Source: Synergistetes bacterium ADurb.Bin155 (GTDB taxonomy: Bacteria; Synergistota; Synergistia; Synergistales; Thermovirgaceae). From it: DNA of 64,000 nt. The position numbers and the translations under genes were made by a program. The stretch lies in contig MWDE01000011.1 in the NCBI GenBank assembly GCA_002070395.1, positions 1 to 64,000 on the forward strand, in the 5' to 3' direction. Under the pieces are notes generated by a model. It made no database searches, had not been told where the DNA came from, and saw nothing but the letters and a program-made list of their open reading frames with translations. Below, one piece after another: positions 55,695 through 64,000 of the stretch (positions within the stretch are counted from its first letter, which is position 1; each line of letters starts with the position of its first letter).

Positions 55695-57365
55695 ATGATC
55701 CCAAGGAGGTTTTTATCGCTCATCCTTTTCCTGGGCCTCATCCTGCAGGGCAAGGCCGCCTGTGCGGATTTCGATGTCTCCTCTGTCAAGGGCCCCCATA
55801 TCAAGGACCTCTACATGGTGATCTACCGGGACCCCGACTCCCAGATGCTGGCCCTCCAGAAGGGCGAACTGGACGTCTTGGGCGACATCGCCCGCCCCTC
55901 CGACGTGGACCGCCTCGCCTCAAACCAGGAAATCTCCCTCTCCATTTCCCGGGGATTTCACCTGTTCTTCATGGGCTTCAACCTGAGGAAGGAACCGTGG
56001 AACGACCGGACACTCCGGCATGCGGCGGCCATGGCCGTCCCGTCGAGGCAGATCGTGAGGGACATCTTTTCGGGGTACAGCGAGCCCGTCGACACCTACC
56101 TGCCGCCGGTCTCCCCCTACTATGAACCCGACGTGACGGTCCACGAGCACGACCCCGCCAAAGCCAGGCAGATCCTCGCCGACGCGGGGTGGAAATGGTC
56201 GACCGAGGGCACCCTCATCCCTCCCGGCGGCGACCGGCCGCTGAAGGCGGTGAAGCTGCTATCGCCCACCGCGCAGGTGGCCCCCACCACGGCGGAGATA
56301 TCTAACAGGATCGCCGAAGCCCTCAAGTCGATCGGCATCCCCCTGTCGGTGGAGCCCCTGGACTTCTCCAGCATGATAAGCAGGCTCGACCGCCACGATT
56401 TCGACCTCTTCGTCATGGCCTGGAGCCTTTCGAGAGACCCCGACAGCCTTTTCGCCTTCTTCCACTCATCGATGGACGTGCCGGGGGGTTACAACATCCA
56501 GGGACTTCATGACCCCGAACTGGACAAGGTCCTCGAGGAGCTCCGCTGGGCCCCCGACGAGAAGACCGCCGATGGGGCCGCCCGAAAGGCCCAGCGGATG
56601 CTCTCGGATATATCGCCCTGGATACCGATCTACTCCCGCTACATGGTGGCCGCCGTCAGGGACGATTGGGAGGGCGTGGTGAGCACCCGGTCGACCTCGG
56701 CGGACAACCTCTGGACCTTGCTTAACATGAGACCTCTTCACGGGGGAGAGAGGCCCGTCATGTGGTGCCTTCCGGAGGAACCGAGGTCGCTCAACCCGCT
56801 GGGCACGAGTTCCGCCTACGACTGGCAGGTGCTGGCCCTCATCTACGAGGGACTGATCGCCGTGGACCCGGAGACCCTGGGGGACCTCCCCTGGCTGGCC
56901 ACGGACTGGAAAGTTGAGACCGTCGACGGCGAAGGCGGACCCCACACGAGGCTGACCTTCACCCTCAGGGAGGGCGTCCGCTGGCAGGATGGGATCCCCT
57001 TCACCTCCAGGGACGTGAGGAAGACCCTGGAGTTCCTGAAGGAACACGAGATACCCCGTTACTACGATAATGTCAGGGATATCGAGAGGATCGACACCCC
57101 CGACGACCACACCGTGATCGTCACGATGGGGAACGTGTCCTACTGGCACCTCCACAATATAGGGGGTTCACCGGTCTTCCCGGCCCACATCCTCGAAACC
57201 GTCAAGGACTGGGAGAGCTGGCAGCCCGCGAGGGAGACCAACCCCTCGGTGAAGGAGCTCACCAGCCTGGTCGGTACGGGTCCCTTCGTTTTCAGGGAGT
57301 ACCGGCCCGGCGAGTTCGTGCACCTCGTCAGGAACGAGGGCTTCTGGCTCCTCGGGGGTGATTAG
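55695..57365 (+). CDS. Peptide ABC transporter substrate-binding protein, apparently circularly permuted
   Basis: 556 residues from the ATG at 55695 (GGGAGGTG upstream). Signal peptide 1-24. Residues 38-345 match the middle-to-end part of SBP_bac_5 proteins: MLALQKGELDVLGDI, FFMGFNLRKEPWNDRTLRHA, DPAKARQILADAGW, DFDLFVMAWSLSRDPDSLFAFFHSS, YNIQGLHDPELDKVL. Residues 353-551 match the normal N-terminal part: EEPRSLNPLGTSSAYD, YEGLIAVDPETLGDLPWLATDWK, FTLREGVRWQDGIPFTSRDV, GTGPFVFREYRPGEF, LVRNEGFW. The break falls just after RNxxFW. Total length equals a normal protein, and the stop is followed by its permease gene 3 bases later, so it is not a truncation. Binds peptides outside the membrane. 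Confidence 0.88.
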   Translation: MIPRRFLSLILFLGLILQGKAACADFDVSSVKGPHIKDLYMVIYRDPDSQMLALQKGELDVLGDIARPSDVDRLASNQEISLSISRGFHLFFMGFNLRKEPWNDRTLRHAAAMAVPSRQIVRDIFSGYSEPVDTYLPPVSPYYEPDVTVHEHDPAKARQILADAGWKWSTEGTLIPPGGDRPLKAVKLLSPTAQVAPTTAEISNRIAEALKSIGIPLSVEPLDFSSMISRLDRHDFDLFVMAWSLSRDPDSLFAFFHSSMDVPGGYNIQGLHDPELDKVLEELRWAPDEKTADGAARKAQRMLSDISPWIPIYSRYMVAAVRDDWEGVVSTRSTSADNLWTLLNMRPLHGGERPVMWCLPEEPRSLNPLGTSSAYDWQVLALIYEGLIAVDPETLGDLPWLATDWKVETVDGEGGPHTRLTFTLREGVRWQDGIPFTSRDVRKTLEFLKEHEIPRYYDNVRDIERIDTPDDHTVIVTMGNVSYWHLHNIGGSPVFPAHILETVKDWESWQPARETNPSVKELTSLVGTGPFVFREYRPGEFVHLVRNEGFWLLGGD

Positions 57366-57368
57366 CCC

Positions 57369-58346
57369 TTGAGGTCCTACTGGACGAAGAGGGTCCTGGG
57401 CGCGGCGGCCGTCCTCCTCCTGGTCATTGCCGCCAACTTTTTCCTCTTCAGGATCATGCCCGGCGATGTCGTGTCGACCATCGTCGACCCCCGCTTCTCC
57501 CCCGAGGCCAAAGAGCGGATGAGGGAGGTCTTCGGGCTGGACCTCCCCCTGGGCCGGCAGTTCGCGGTCTATGTCCGGAGGATGCTCACCTTCGATTTCG
57601 GCATCTCCTTCCTCTCCCAGCGGCCCGTCTGGGACGAACTGAAAAGCAGGGTCCCTAACACGGTCGCCCTCCTCGGTTCGGCCCTGGTCCTTTCGTCGGC
57701 CCTCGGCACCTGGCTCGGCGTCAAGGCGGCGAGAAAAAGGGGCGGGTTCACGGAAAAGGTCGTGCTCCTCTCGGGGTCGGTGTCCTTCTCCTTCCCCTCC
57801 TTCTTCGTCCAGCTGGTCCTCCTCCTGCTCTTGGCCTACACTTTCCCCCTGTTCCCCCTGAGGGGGAGCGTCTCCATACCTCTCCCTCAGACGGGGACGG
57901 CGAGGGCCCTGGATTACCTCTGGCACCTGCTGCTGCCGGCGGGGTCGCTGGTGCTCCTCGGCTTCGGCTCCTGGGCCATCTACGTGAGGAACCTGATGGT
58001 GAAGACCCTGGGTGAGGACTTCATCCTCATGGCCAGGGCCAAGGGCCTCCCCGAGGGCAGGGTCCTCTGGAACCACGCTTTCCGGTCCGCCCTTCCCCCG
58101 GTGCTCACCCTGTTCCTCCTGGCCCTCCCCGGCATCGTCTCCGGGGCCGTCCTGACCGAGACGGTCTTCTCCCTCCACGGGGTCGGGAAGTATCTCCTCG
58201 ATTCCATCATGGGCCACGATTACCCGGCGGCGGGAGCCGCCTTTTACATCCTGGGGCTGCTGACGATCGCCTCCAACCTGGCCGCCGACGCCGCCTACGC
58301 CCTGGCGGACCCGCGGATAAGGGTCGGGGGGAGGGTCCAAAGTTGA
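57369..58346 (+). CDS. Peptide ABC transporter permease (OppB/DppB family)
   Basis: 325 residues, TTG start. About six helices, N-terminal LGLDLPLGRQFAVY-like OppB N-domain (FGLDLPLGRQFAVYVRRML) and the EAA loop region (ARAKGLPEGRVLWNHAFRSALPPVL). Forms the membrane channel with the next gene, which it overlaps by 4 bases. Confidence 0.94.
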   Translation: MRSYWTKRVLGAAAVLLLVIAANFFLFRIMPGDVVSTIVDPRFSPEAKERMREVFGLDLPLGRQFAVYVRRMLTFDFGISFLSQRPVWDELKSRVPNTVALLGSALVLSSALGTWLGVKAARKRGGFTEKVVLLSGSVSFSFPSFFVQLVLLLLLAYTFPLFPLRGSVSIPLPQTGTARALDYLWHLLLPAGSLVLLGFGSWAIYVRNLMVKTLGEDFILMARAKGLPEGRVLWNHAFRSALPPVLTLFLLALPGIVSGAVLTETVFSLHGVGKYLLDSIMGHDYPAAGAAFYILGLLTIASNLAADAAYALADPRIRVGGRVQS

Positions 58347-59536
58347 GGAAGCCCCCCCGGTGGAGTTTCATGGCCTTCCTGCTGATCCTGGCCGTCGCCG
58401 CCGCCGGCCCCCCGATGCTCCCCGGTGACCCGGGGAGGACCATGGCCAAACCCTTCGCCCCGCCCGCCTGGTCCGGGGGGGACGCGCCGCCCCCCTTTTC
58501 CGGCGCCATAACCCCCGCTTCAAGGGAGATAACCATCGATTGGAAGTGGGACGCCCCCGAAAACCTGACGCTAAAGGGTCAACTGGCCTTCGACGAGGAC
58601 TCCCCGGTGCGGCTGGTCTGGACCACGGCGGAGGGGGGCTCCTTCACCCTGGCCTCCTTCAGGGGAGGCAGCCTTTGGGAGGTCGACCTAGACGCCAGGG
58701 ATATGGCTTTCAAGACAGGCCTCGGCATACCGCCTTTCGCCAGCGCCACGTCCCTGCTATTCCCCGGCAGGGGTGTGCAAACCCTCTCGCTGGAGGGACC
58801 CGCCCCGTCGGGCGGCTCCCTGGACCTCGCCCTTCCCGGCGGCAGGTGGGGCCTGCTCGGGACGGACCAGAGAGGGAGGGATGTCCTCTCCCTCTTCATC
58901 GTGGGGGTCAGGGTCTCCCTCCTGGTGGGTATCTCGGCCACCCTGCTGGCCTCGCTGCTGGGGCTCTCCATCGGGCTGACGAGCGGTTACCTCGGGGGCG
59001 CCGCCGACGCCCTGATCATGAGGGCGGTGGACGTCCTCCTGTCCATACCGGTCCTCCCGATCCTGATGGTCTTCGTGGGGATATGGGGGAAGGGGCTCTG
59101 GCAACTCGTAATGATCCTGGGCCTCTTCTCGTGGATGGGTACGGCCAGGACCGTCCGCTCCCTGGCGCTCTCCCTGAGGGAGTCCTGCTACGTCGAGAAC
59201 CTCCGCTCCCTGGGGGCCGGCCCCTGGTACATCCTTTACAGGCACCTGCTGCCCGAGGCGATGCCGGTGGTGCTGGCCGCCGTGTCCCTAGGCGTACCAG
59301 GCGCCATCCTCGCCGAGGCGGGGCTCTCCTTTCTGGGGCTTTCCGACCCCAGGGTGATCTCCTGGGGGAGGATGCTCCACGAGGCCCACGGTTTCGGGGC
59401 CTTCACGGCCGGTGCCTGGTGGCTCATCATCCCGCCGGGGCTGGGCATCTCGCTGATCTGCCTCGTTTTCCTCGACATGGGAAGGGCCATCGAGGAGATG
59501 GCCGACCCGAGGCTGAAGGGGGGCGGCGGGCGATGA
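58343..59536 (+). CDS. Peptide ABC transporter permease (OppC/DppC family) with extra periplasmic domain
   Basis: 397 residues, about 100 more than usual. First helix at about 7-24; then residues 52-166 form an Asp/Gly/beta-rich insert before the normal LGTDQRGRDVLS motif (172-183) and the five-helix permease core, with the EAA loop NLRSLGAGPWYILYRHLLPEA. The insert lies outside the membrane, where the binding protein docks. TTG start overlaps oppB stop (TTGA); overlaps oppD by 4 bases. Confidence 0.92.
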   Translation: MRKPPRWSFMAFLLILAVAAAGPPMLPGDPGRTMAKPFAPPAWSGGDAPPPFSGAITPASREITIDWKWDAPENLTLKGQLAFDEDSPVRLVWTTAEGGSFTLASFRGGSLWEVDLDARDMAFKTGLGIPPFASATSLLFPGRGVQTLSLEGPAPSGGSLDLALPGGRWGLLGTDQRGRDVLSLFIVGVRVSLLVGISATLLASLLGLSIGLTSGYLGGAADALIMRAVDVLLSIPVLPILMVFVGIWGKGLWQLVMILGLFSWMGTARTVRSLALSLRESCYVENLRSLGAGPWYILYRHLLPEAMPVVLAAVSLGVPGAILAEAGLSFLGLSDPRVISWGRMLHEAHGFGAFTAGAWWLIIPPGLGISLICLVFLDMGRAIEEMADPRLKGGGGR

Positions 59537-60315
59537 TCGCGATCCGGGACCTATCGGTGACCTACAGGACCGCCGCCAGGAGCGTCCCCGCCGTCAGGGG
59601 CGTCTCCCTGGAAGTGCCCCGGGGGAAAGTGACCGCCGTCGTCGGAGAGTCGGGAGGCGGCAAAAGCACCCTGGTCTACGGCATCCTCCGCCTCCTCCCC
59701 CCCGGCACGGAAATGTCGGGGAGCATCGACTACGACGGCATGGAGCTGACCCGGGCGAGCGAGGAGAGGATGCGGGAGTTCCGCTGGAAGAAAGCGGCCC
59801 TGGTGACCCAGGGGGCCATGAACTCCCTGACGCCGGTGCTGACCGTGGGCTACCAGGTCGCCGAGGTGCTCCGGGTCCGGCTGGGCATGCCCGGCGGCGA
59901 GGCCCGGGAAAGGGCCTTGGAACTGCTGGCCATGACGAACCTGCCGCCGGGCTACGCCGGGAAGTACCCCCACGAACTCTCCGGCGGTGAAAAGCAGCGG
60001 GCGGTCATATCGATGGCCGTCGCCTGCTCCCCGGAGTTCCTGATCGCCGACGAGCCGACGAGCGCCCTGGACGTGATCACCCAGGCCGAGGTCATCGCCA
60101 CCCTCGTCAGGATGGTGAGGGAGAAGGGGATGGGCCTGCTTCTCGTGACCCACGACCTCCCGCTGGCGCTCTCCATCAGCGACGAAATGGCGGTGATGCA
60201 CGAAGGCCGCCTGGTCGAAAAGGGCACCCCCGAGCGGATCACGGCCTTCCCCTCCCACGCTCACACGAGGACGCTGCTTTCGGCCTTCGGCGTCACGGCG
60301 AGGTCAGGGCAGTGA
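59533..60315 (+). CDS. Peptide ABC transporter ATP-binding protein (OppD/DppD family)
   Basis: 260 residues from the ATG at 59533. Walker A GESGGGKST, Q-loop VTQGAMNSL, signature LSGGEKQR, Walker B FLIADEPTSALD, switch VTHD. Lacks the C-terminal Cys motif of most OppD proteins. Overlaps oppC (ATGA) and oppF (GTGA). Confidence 0.94.
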   Translation: MIAIRDLSVTYRTAARSVPAVRGVSLEVPRGKVTAVVGESGGGKSTLVYGILRLLPPGTEMSGSIDYDGMELTRASEERMREFRWKKAALVTQGAMNSLTPVLTVGYQVAEVLRVRLGMPGGEARERALELLAMTNLPPGYAGKYPHELSGGEKQRAVISMAVACSPEFLIADEPTSALDVITQAEVIATLVRMVREKGMGLLLVTHDLPLALSISDEMAVMHEGRLVEKGTPERITAFPSHAHTRTLLSAFGVTARSGQ

Positions 60316-61250
60316 GCGGCCTTCTCCTCTCCACGAAGGGTTTGTCGGTCACGTTCCATTCACCCCGGGGCAGCGCGGAGGCCCTGAAGGGAGCGGACAT
60401 CGATGTCGCGCCCGGCGAGAGCCTGGCCGTCGTCGGTGAATCGGGGAGCGGGAAGACCACGCTGCTCCGGGCGAGCCTGGGGCTGGTCCAGCCTTCGGCG
60501 GGTTACGTCGCCCTCCTGGGGCGGAAACTGGCGGGGTGCGACGGAAAGGAGCTGATCTTCTTGAGGAGGAGGTGCGGCTTCATCCCCCAGGACCCCTTCG
60601 GGTGCGTCCCTCCCACGCTGAACGCCTTGGACGCCGCATCCGAGCCGATCCGCATCGCCGGCAGGGGGAGCCGCGGGGAGGCCCTGGAAAAGGCTCGAGT
60701 CCTCCTGGCCGAGTTGGGCCTGGGCGACCCGGCCCTCTGGAAGGAACGGGTGCGGCTTGCCCTCTCGGGGGGGCAGAGGCAGAGGGTCAGCATAGCCAGG
60801 GCTCTCAGCCTGGACCCCGAGTTCCTCCTGGCCGACGAACCGGCCAGCATGCAGGACGCAGCCAACAGGGCCGAAGTGATGGCCATCCTCCGCCGCAGGA
60901 CGCAAAAGGGCATGGGGCTGCTGATGGCCATCCACGACCTCCCCCTGGCGGCGGCCTTCGCCGACAGGGTGGCGGTCATGTACAAGGGCGCCGTCGTCGA
61001 GACGGGGCCCTCGGAGAGCGTCGTGAGGGACCCTCTCCACCCCTACAGCAGGGCCCTCATCGCGGCCATTCCGGGGATAGGTAAGGAGATCAGACCCCCC
61101 GAAAGGATCGAGGAATGGCCCTTCGGGGGGTGTCCTTACGCTCCCCGGTGCCCCGCCAGGACGGAGCGCTGCAGGAAGGCGCCACCCCTTTCGCCGGTGG
61201 CGCCGGATCGGAACGTCGCCTGCTGGAACGCCCGTGGGAGGGACCGCTGA
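60312..61250 (+). CDS. Peptide ABC transporter ATP-binding protein (OppF/DppF family)
   Basis: 312 residues. Walker A GESGSGKTT, Q-loop IPQDPFG, signature LSGGQRQR, Walker B FLLADEPASMQD, switch AIHD. C-terminal oligopeptide domain with the cysteine cluster GGCPYAPRCP...ERCRKAPP...ACW, the Fe-S motif of this family. Start GTG 60312. Last gene of the operon. Confidence 0.94.
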   Translation: MSGLLLSTKGLSVTFHSPRGSAEALKGADIDVAPGESLAVVGESGSGKTTLLRASLGLVQPSAGYVALLGRKLAGCDGKELIFLRRRCGFIPQDPFGCVPPTLNALDAASEPIRIAGRGSRGEALEKARVLLAELGLGDPALWKERVRLALSGGQRQRVSIARALSLDPEFLLADEPASMQDAANRAEVMAILRRRTQKGMGLLMAIHDLPLAAAFADRVAVMYKGAVVETGPSESVVRDPLHPYSRALIAAIPGIGKEIRPPERIEEWPFGGCPYAPRCPARTERCRKAPPLSPVAPDRNVACWNARGRDR

Positions 61251-61259
61251 AGTGAAGGG

Positions 61260-63443
61260 TTACGGGAGGCCGTTGCCGACCTCCAGGGTCCTGTGGAGCT
61301 GGACGAAGACCCCCGCCAGCCGGGGGTCGAACTGTTTGCCCGCCTGGGAGGCTATCTCCTCGAGGGCCTCCTCGCTGGAAAGGCTGGGCCGGTAGGAACG
61401 CCAGCCGGTCATCGCCTCGTAGGCGCAGAGCAGGTGGATGACCCGGGAAAGGCGGGGAATGTCCTCGCCGGAAAGGCCCCTGGGATAACCGCTGCCGTCG
61501 TACTTCTCGTGATGGCAGAGGATCTCCTCGGCGATGGAGCTCAAGGGGGCAAGATTCCTGGCGAGGCGGTAGCCCCTTTCGGGGTGCCTCCGCACATCCT
61601 CCCACTCCCCGGGGTCAAGGGGCCCCTTCTTGTAAAGGACCTCGGCGGGGATGGGCATCAAACCCACATCGTGGAATCGGGCCAGCAGGGCCAGTTTTTC
61701 CATCTCGTCCTGCCTGAGGGCGAGGTGCTTCCCGAAAAGGTGTGCCAGCCCCCTCACCCTGGAAATATGGGTCTTCATCCTGGGGTCGGAATCCAGGAAC
61801 TCCACGATCCTCGAGTAGATGGCCGACCGCGACCTTTCACTCCTAGTCAGCTTGTCCAGGTACATGTCGTCGTCGGCCTTTTTCCTCACCTGCATGAGAT
61901 CCTGGGTGACTTCCTCCTTGGCGGCCACCCCCAGCGCCATGCTCAGCGGGATCATACCTCCCTGGCTGCGCTCGCAGGCCCGCCTCACGCGGTCGCAGAC
62001 GGACCTGGCCTCGAGAAGGGTCGTCTGGGGCAGGAGCATGATGAATTCATCGCCGCCGATACGGGCGATTATATCCTCCTGCCTGCAGCAGGACCGGAGG
62101 ATCGTCCCCGCCTCGGTCAGGAGTTTGTCGCCTTCGAGGTGGCCGAAGGCGTCGTTGATGAGCTTAAGGTTGTCCAAGTCCGCCACGACCAGGCTTATGG
62201 GGAGCTGCCTCGGCGAGTCCAGCCGCCGAAGCTCCTCCTCGAAAAAGGATTGGTTGTACAGCCCCGTCAGTGCGTCATGACAGCCGAAGAACCGGATCTT
62301 GTCGTCGAGCATCTTCCTCTCGGTTATATCCTGGTATATGGCGTAGATCAGGGTCGTCCCATCCCCCACGGGGAAGCAGACGGCGTTGATCTGCACCTCC
62401 ACCCAGCTTCCGTCCTTCCGGCGCCTCGTCCTTTCGGCCTTGATGGTGGTACCGTCCGCCGCCCCCCTGGTCAGGCCTACGGCATCGCCCCGGAGCTCAC
62501 CGGGGGCTATGAGCGCGTCCAGGTCCGCGCCGACGCACTCGTAACTGTAGTACCCGAAGAGCCTCTCGAAGGAATCGTTGACCCGCTGGATGATGCCGTC
62601 ACCCCCGACGAGGGCTATGGCCAGGGGGCTGTTCATAAAGAGGTTCTCGAAGTAGGTCCTTTCCGTGGCGAGTTGCTGCTGTACCATCACCCTCGATGAA
62701 ATATCCCGGTAGACGGCCAGGTATTCCCCGGAGGGGCCGTCGCCCGTTATGGCCACGGCCCGTATGGAGAGGTGTATCTCGCTGCCGTCCTTACGGAACC
62801 GGACGGCGTCATAATCCAGCCTTTTCCGGTCCCTCAGTTGCCGGATATAACCCCGGATCTCTTCTTCCTTTCCCCCACCCCCGAGGATCTCCCAGAGGTG
62901 ATGTCCGAGAACCTCATCCTGCCCCAGGTCGAAGAGCCGGTCGAAGGCCGGGTTGGAGCGAAAGACGGTGCCCTCCTCATCGAAGAGGACCATGCCGTCG
63001 GGTGAATCGACCACTATCCTTTCCAGCACGGACCTTTCGCGAGCCAGTTCCCTCTCGGCGACCTTCCTCTCGCTTATATCCTCGTAGATGGCGTAGACCG
63101 CCAGCACCCTGTCGCCTTGAATGATGGGGACGCCCCATATCAGGACGGGGAACCGGGAACCGTCCTTTCTGACCCTGACCCTCTCGGCAAGGTTGCTCCT
63201 GCCCCTGAGGACCAGCTCCGTCAGATCCCCCGCGTCCGCGGAAAGGTCCTCTTCACGGGCGACGAGGTCGTCGAGCTGGCTTCCCACGACCTCGCCCGGA
63301 TCGTAGCCGAACATCTCGCAGAAGGCGCTGTTGGCACGGGCTACCTTCCCATCGGGCGTCTGGACGGCGATCCCGAGCGGGGTCTGGTCGATCAGGGTCT
63401 CGTAGAAAGCATCGATGTTGAAAGTACTGTTAACGCCCTCCAC
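61260..63443 (-). CDS. PAS3-GGDEF-HD-GYP c-di-GMP enzyme
   Basis: 727 residues. Three PAS domains (about 10-125, 135-250, 260-375), then GGDEF at about 385-535 with intact RIGGDEF (463-467) and an R454-Q-E-D457 inhibitory site, then HD-GYP at about 545-725 (HDVGLMPIP 591-599; HHEKYDGSGYP 644-654). Has both synthase and phosphodiesterase domains. In the HD segment the usual HDxGK Lys is Leu, which may lower activity. GTG start at 63443 overlaps the QueT gene by 14 bases. Confidence 0.93.
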   Translation of the reverse strand: MEGVNSTFNIDAFYETLIDQTPLGIAVQTPDGKVARANSAFCEMFGYDPGEVVGSQLDDLVAREEDLSADAGDLTELVLRGRSNLAERVRVRKDGSRFPVLIWGVPIIQGDRVLAVYAIYEDISERKVAERELARERSVLERIVVDSPDGMVLFDEEGTVFRSNPAFDRLFDLGQDEVLGHHLWEILGGGGKEEEIRGYIRQLRDRKRLDYDAVRFRKDGSEIHLSIRAVAITGDGPSGEYLAVYRDISSRVMVQQQLATERTYFENLFMNSPLAIALVGGDGIIQRVNDSFERLFGYYSYECVGADLDALIAPGELRGDAVGLTRGAADGTTIKAERTRRRKDGSWVEVQINAVCFPVGDGTTLIYAIYQDITERKMLDDKIRFFGCHDALTGLYNQSFFEEELRRLDSPRQLPISLVVADLDNLKLINDAFGHLEGDKLLTEAGTILRSCCRQEDIIARIGGDEFIMLLPQTTLLEARSVCDRVRRACERSQGGMIPLSMALGVAAKEEVTQDLMQVRKKADDDMYLDKLTRSERSRSAIYSRIVEFLDSDPRMKTHISRVRGLAHLFGKHLALRQDEMEKLALLARFHDVGLMPIPAEVLYKKGPLDPGEWEDVRRHPERGYRLARNLAPLSSIAEEILCHHEKYDGSGYPRGLSGEDIPRLSRVIHLLCAYEAMTGWRSYRPSLSSEEALEEIASQAGKQFDPRLAGVFVQLHRTLEVGNGLP

Positions 63444-63900
63444 GGCGAAACCGCCTTTCCAGGAGAGTGAGAAGAGGTATCCCCAGGCCGAAACATGCGA
63501 CAGCTTCCCCTAGGCCGATATGGACCATGACCGGGAGCGCCGGGACCTCAAGGATAAAAGAAAGATAACCCCCGACTACGAGGGCGTTGACGGCGACAGG
63601 GGGAAGGGCGGCGAGGACCCTGTTGGGCATCCTCGAGGTGAGTATCGCGGCCCCAAGCGTTGCCAGGCTTCCGAATACCACGTCAATTATACCGAAACCA
63701 CCGACGAAATTGGAGATGACGCAACCGACGAAAAGGCCGGGAACGGCCTCGGGCCACATCCACGGAAGCAGCGCCAGAGCTTCCGACACCCTGACCTGCG
63801 CCGGCCCGAAGGAGATGGGGGCGAAGAGCAGCGTCAGGGCCACGTAGACCCCGCCTATGAGGGCGGCCCTGACCAGCCGGCCGGGCCCGTTGACACCCAT
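63430..63900 (-). CDS. queT: QueT-like queuosine-precursor transporter
   Basis: 156 residues, about five helices. QueT family pattern: AALIGGVYVALTLLFAPISFGPAQVRVSEALALLPWMWPEAVPGLFVGCVISN. An ECF S-component that takes up queuosine precursors. No preQ1 riboswitch is visible because the upstream gene ends only 8 bases before it. Confidence 0.9.
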   Translation of the reverse strand: MGVNGPGRLVRAALIGGVYVALTLLFAPISFGPAQVRVSEALALLPWMWPEAVPGLFVGCVISNFVGGFGIIDVVFGSLATLGAAILTSRMPNRVLAALPPVAVNALVVGGYLSFILEVPALPVMVHIGLGEAVACFGLGIPLLTLLERRFRRGGR

Positions 63901-63908
63901 AGAAGAAC

Positions 63909-64000
63909 TCAGCCTCCTTGCCGCGCCAGAGAGAGGACGGCCTCCCGCAAGAGCCCGGGGAAAACCTCCAGGGAGTAGGAGAGGCGGAGTCTCTCGGTGA
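63909..64000 (-). CDS. C-terminal end of an unidentified gene (cut by window edge)
   Basis: A minus-strand frame ends at TGA 63911-63909; the last 29 residues read TERLRLSYSLEVFPGLLREA then VLSLARQGG. Good codon use and spacing (8 bases) to queT suggest a real gene in one operon. Too short to identify. Confidence 0.45.
   Translation of the reverse strand, partial: TERLRLSYSLEVFPGLLREAVLSLARQGG

Noticed and set aside
55695..57365. Peptide-binding protein as a truncated pseudogene
   Set aside because: It has a signal peptide, good ribosome site, normal length when both blocks are counted, and an intact operon after it.

Overview
This window is high-GC (roughly 60-65 % by eye) bacterial chromosome with short intergenic gaps, many GTG and TTG starts and frequent 1-4 base overlaps between genes. 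The gene set points to an anaerobic, diderm, amino-acid-fermenting bacterium, most likely of the Synergistota. It includes a Na+-pumping methylmalonyl-CoA decarboxylase cluster, a flavodiiron protein, a lipid A-type acyltransferase, a class I two-subunit fumarase, peptide uptake and TolC-type export. This taxonomic guess is an inference from gene content; there is no rRNA in the window.

Layout. 1-5974 (minus): a type I secretion operon (outer-membrane factor, ABC transporter with a degenerate C39 domain, HlyD adaptor) followed by the 5' end of a giant repeat adhesin with a LapA-like N-terminus. 6123-6959: an IS1595-like transposase whose catalytic residues look degenerate. 7380-13073: macrodomain protein, prolyl-tRNA synthetase, dicarboxylate/amino-acid symporter plus aspartate/glutamate racemase, ClC channel. 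13196-16758: RNase H-fold protein, acyltransferase, universal stress protein, cysteine desulfidase. 16927-23303 (minus): methylmalonyl-CoA mutase, epimerase and Na+-translocating decarboxylase, the succinate-to-propionate branch. 23496-28772 (minus): threonine synthase, fumarase alpha and beta, 5-oxoprolinase PxpB, PxpC and PxpA. 28851-29597: promoter, TPP riboswitch, terminator and ThiT. 29654-35499: small membrane protein, phosphatidylethanolamine synthesis (pssA, psd), gyrA, flavodiiron protein, cupin. 35697-43332: DJ-1/PfpI protein, a four-repeat secreted protein of unknown function, EamA exporter, two trehalose-type glycosyltransferases, enolase. 43530-53874: PAS-GGDEF, CsgG-domain protein, cupin, Ntn amidotransferase, gpsA, a split permease, CCA-adding enzyme, a membrane protein with a degenerate GGDEF domain, nitroreductase, MFS exporter. 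53977-61250: secreted beta-helix protein and a five-gene peptide ABC transporter operon. 61260-64000: PAS-GGDEF-HD-GYP protein, QueT-like transporter and the end of an unidentified gene.

How the genes fit together. Peptides and amino acids enter (oligopeptide ABC transporter, symporter) and are deaminated or racemised; cysteine is broken down by the desulfidase and 5-oxoproline by PxpABC. Carbon can run through fumarate/malate and succinyl-CoA to methylmalonyl-CoA, whose decarboxylation pumps Na+. Three GGDEF-family proteins, one also with HD-GYP, and the LapA-like adhesin suggest c-di-GMP-controlled surface attachment.

The most unusual observation is the peptide-binding protein at 55695-57365: its two homology blocks are in the reverse of the usual order, as expected for a natural circular permutation. 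The partner permease carries an extra periplasmic domain of about 115 residues. Also notable are two arrays of the same 7-base unit, both in transcript leaders or operon gaps.
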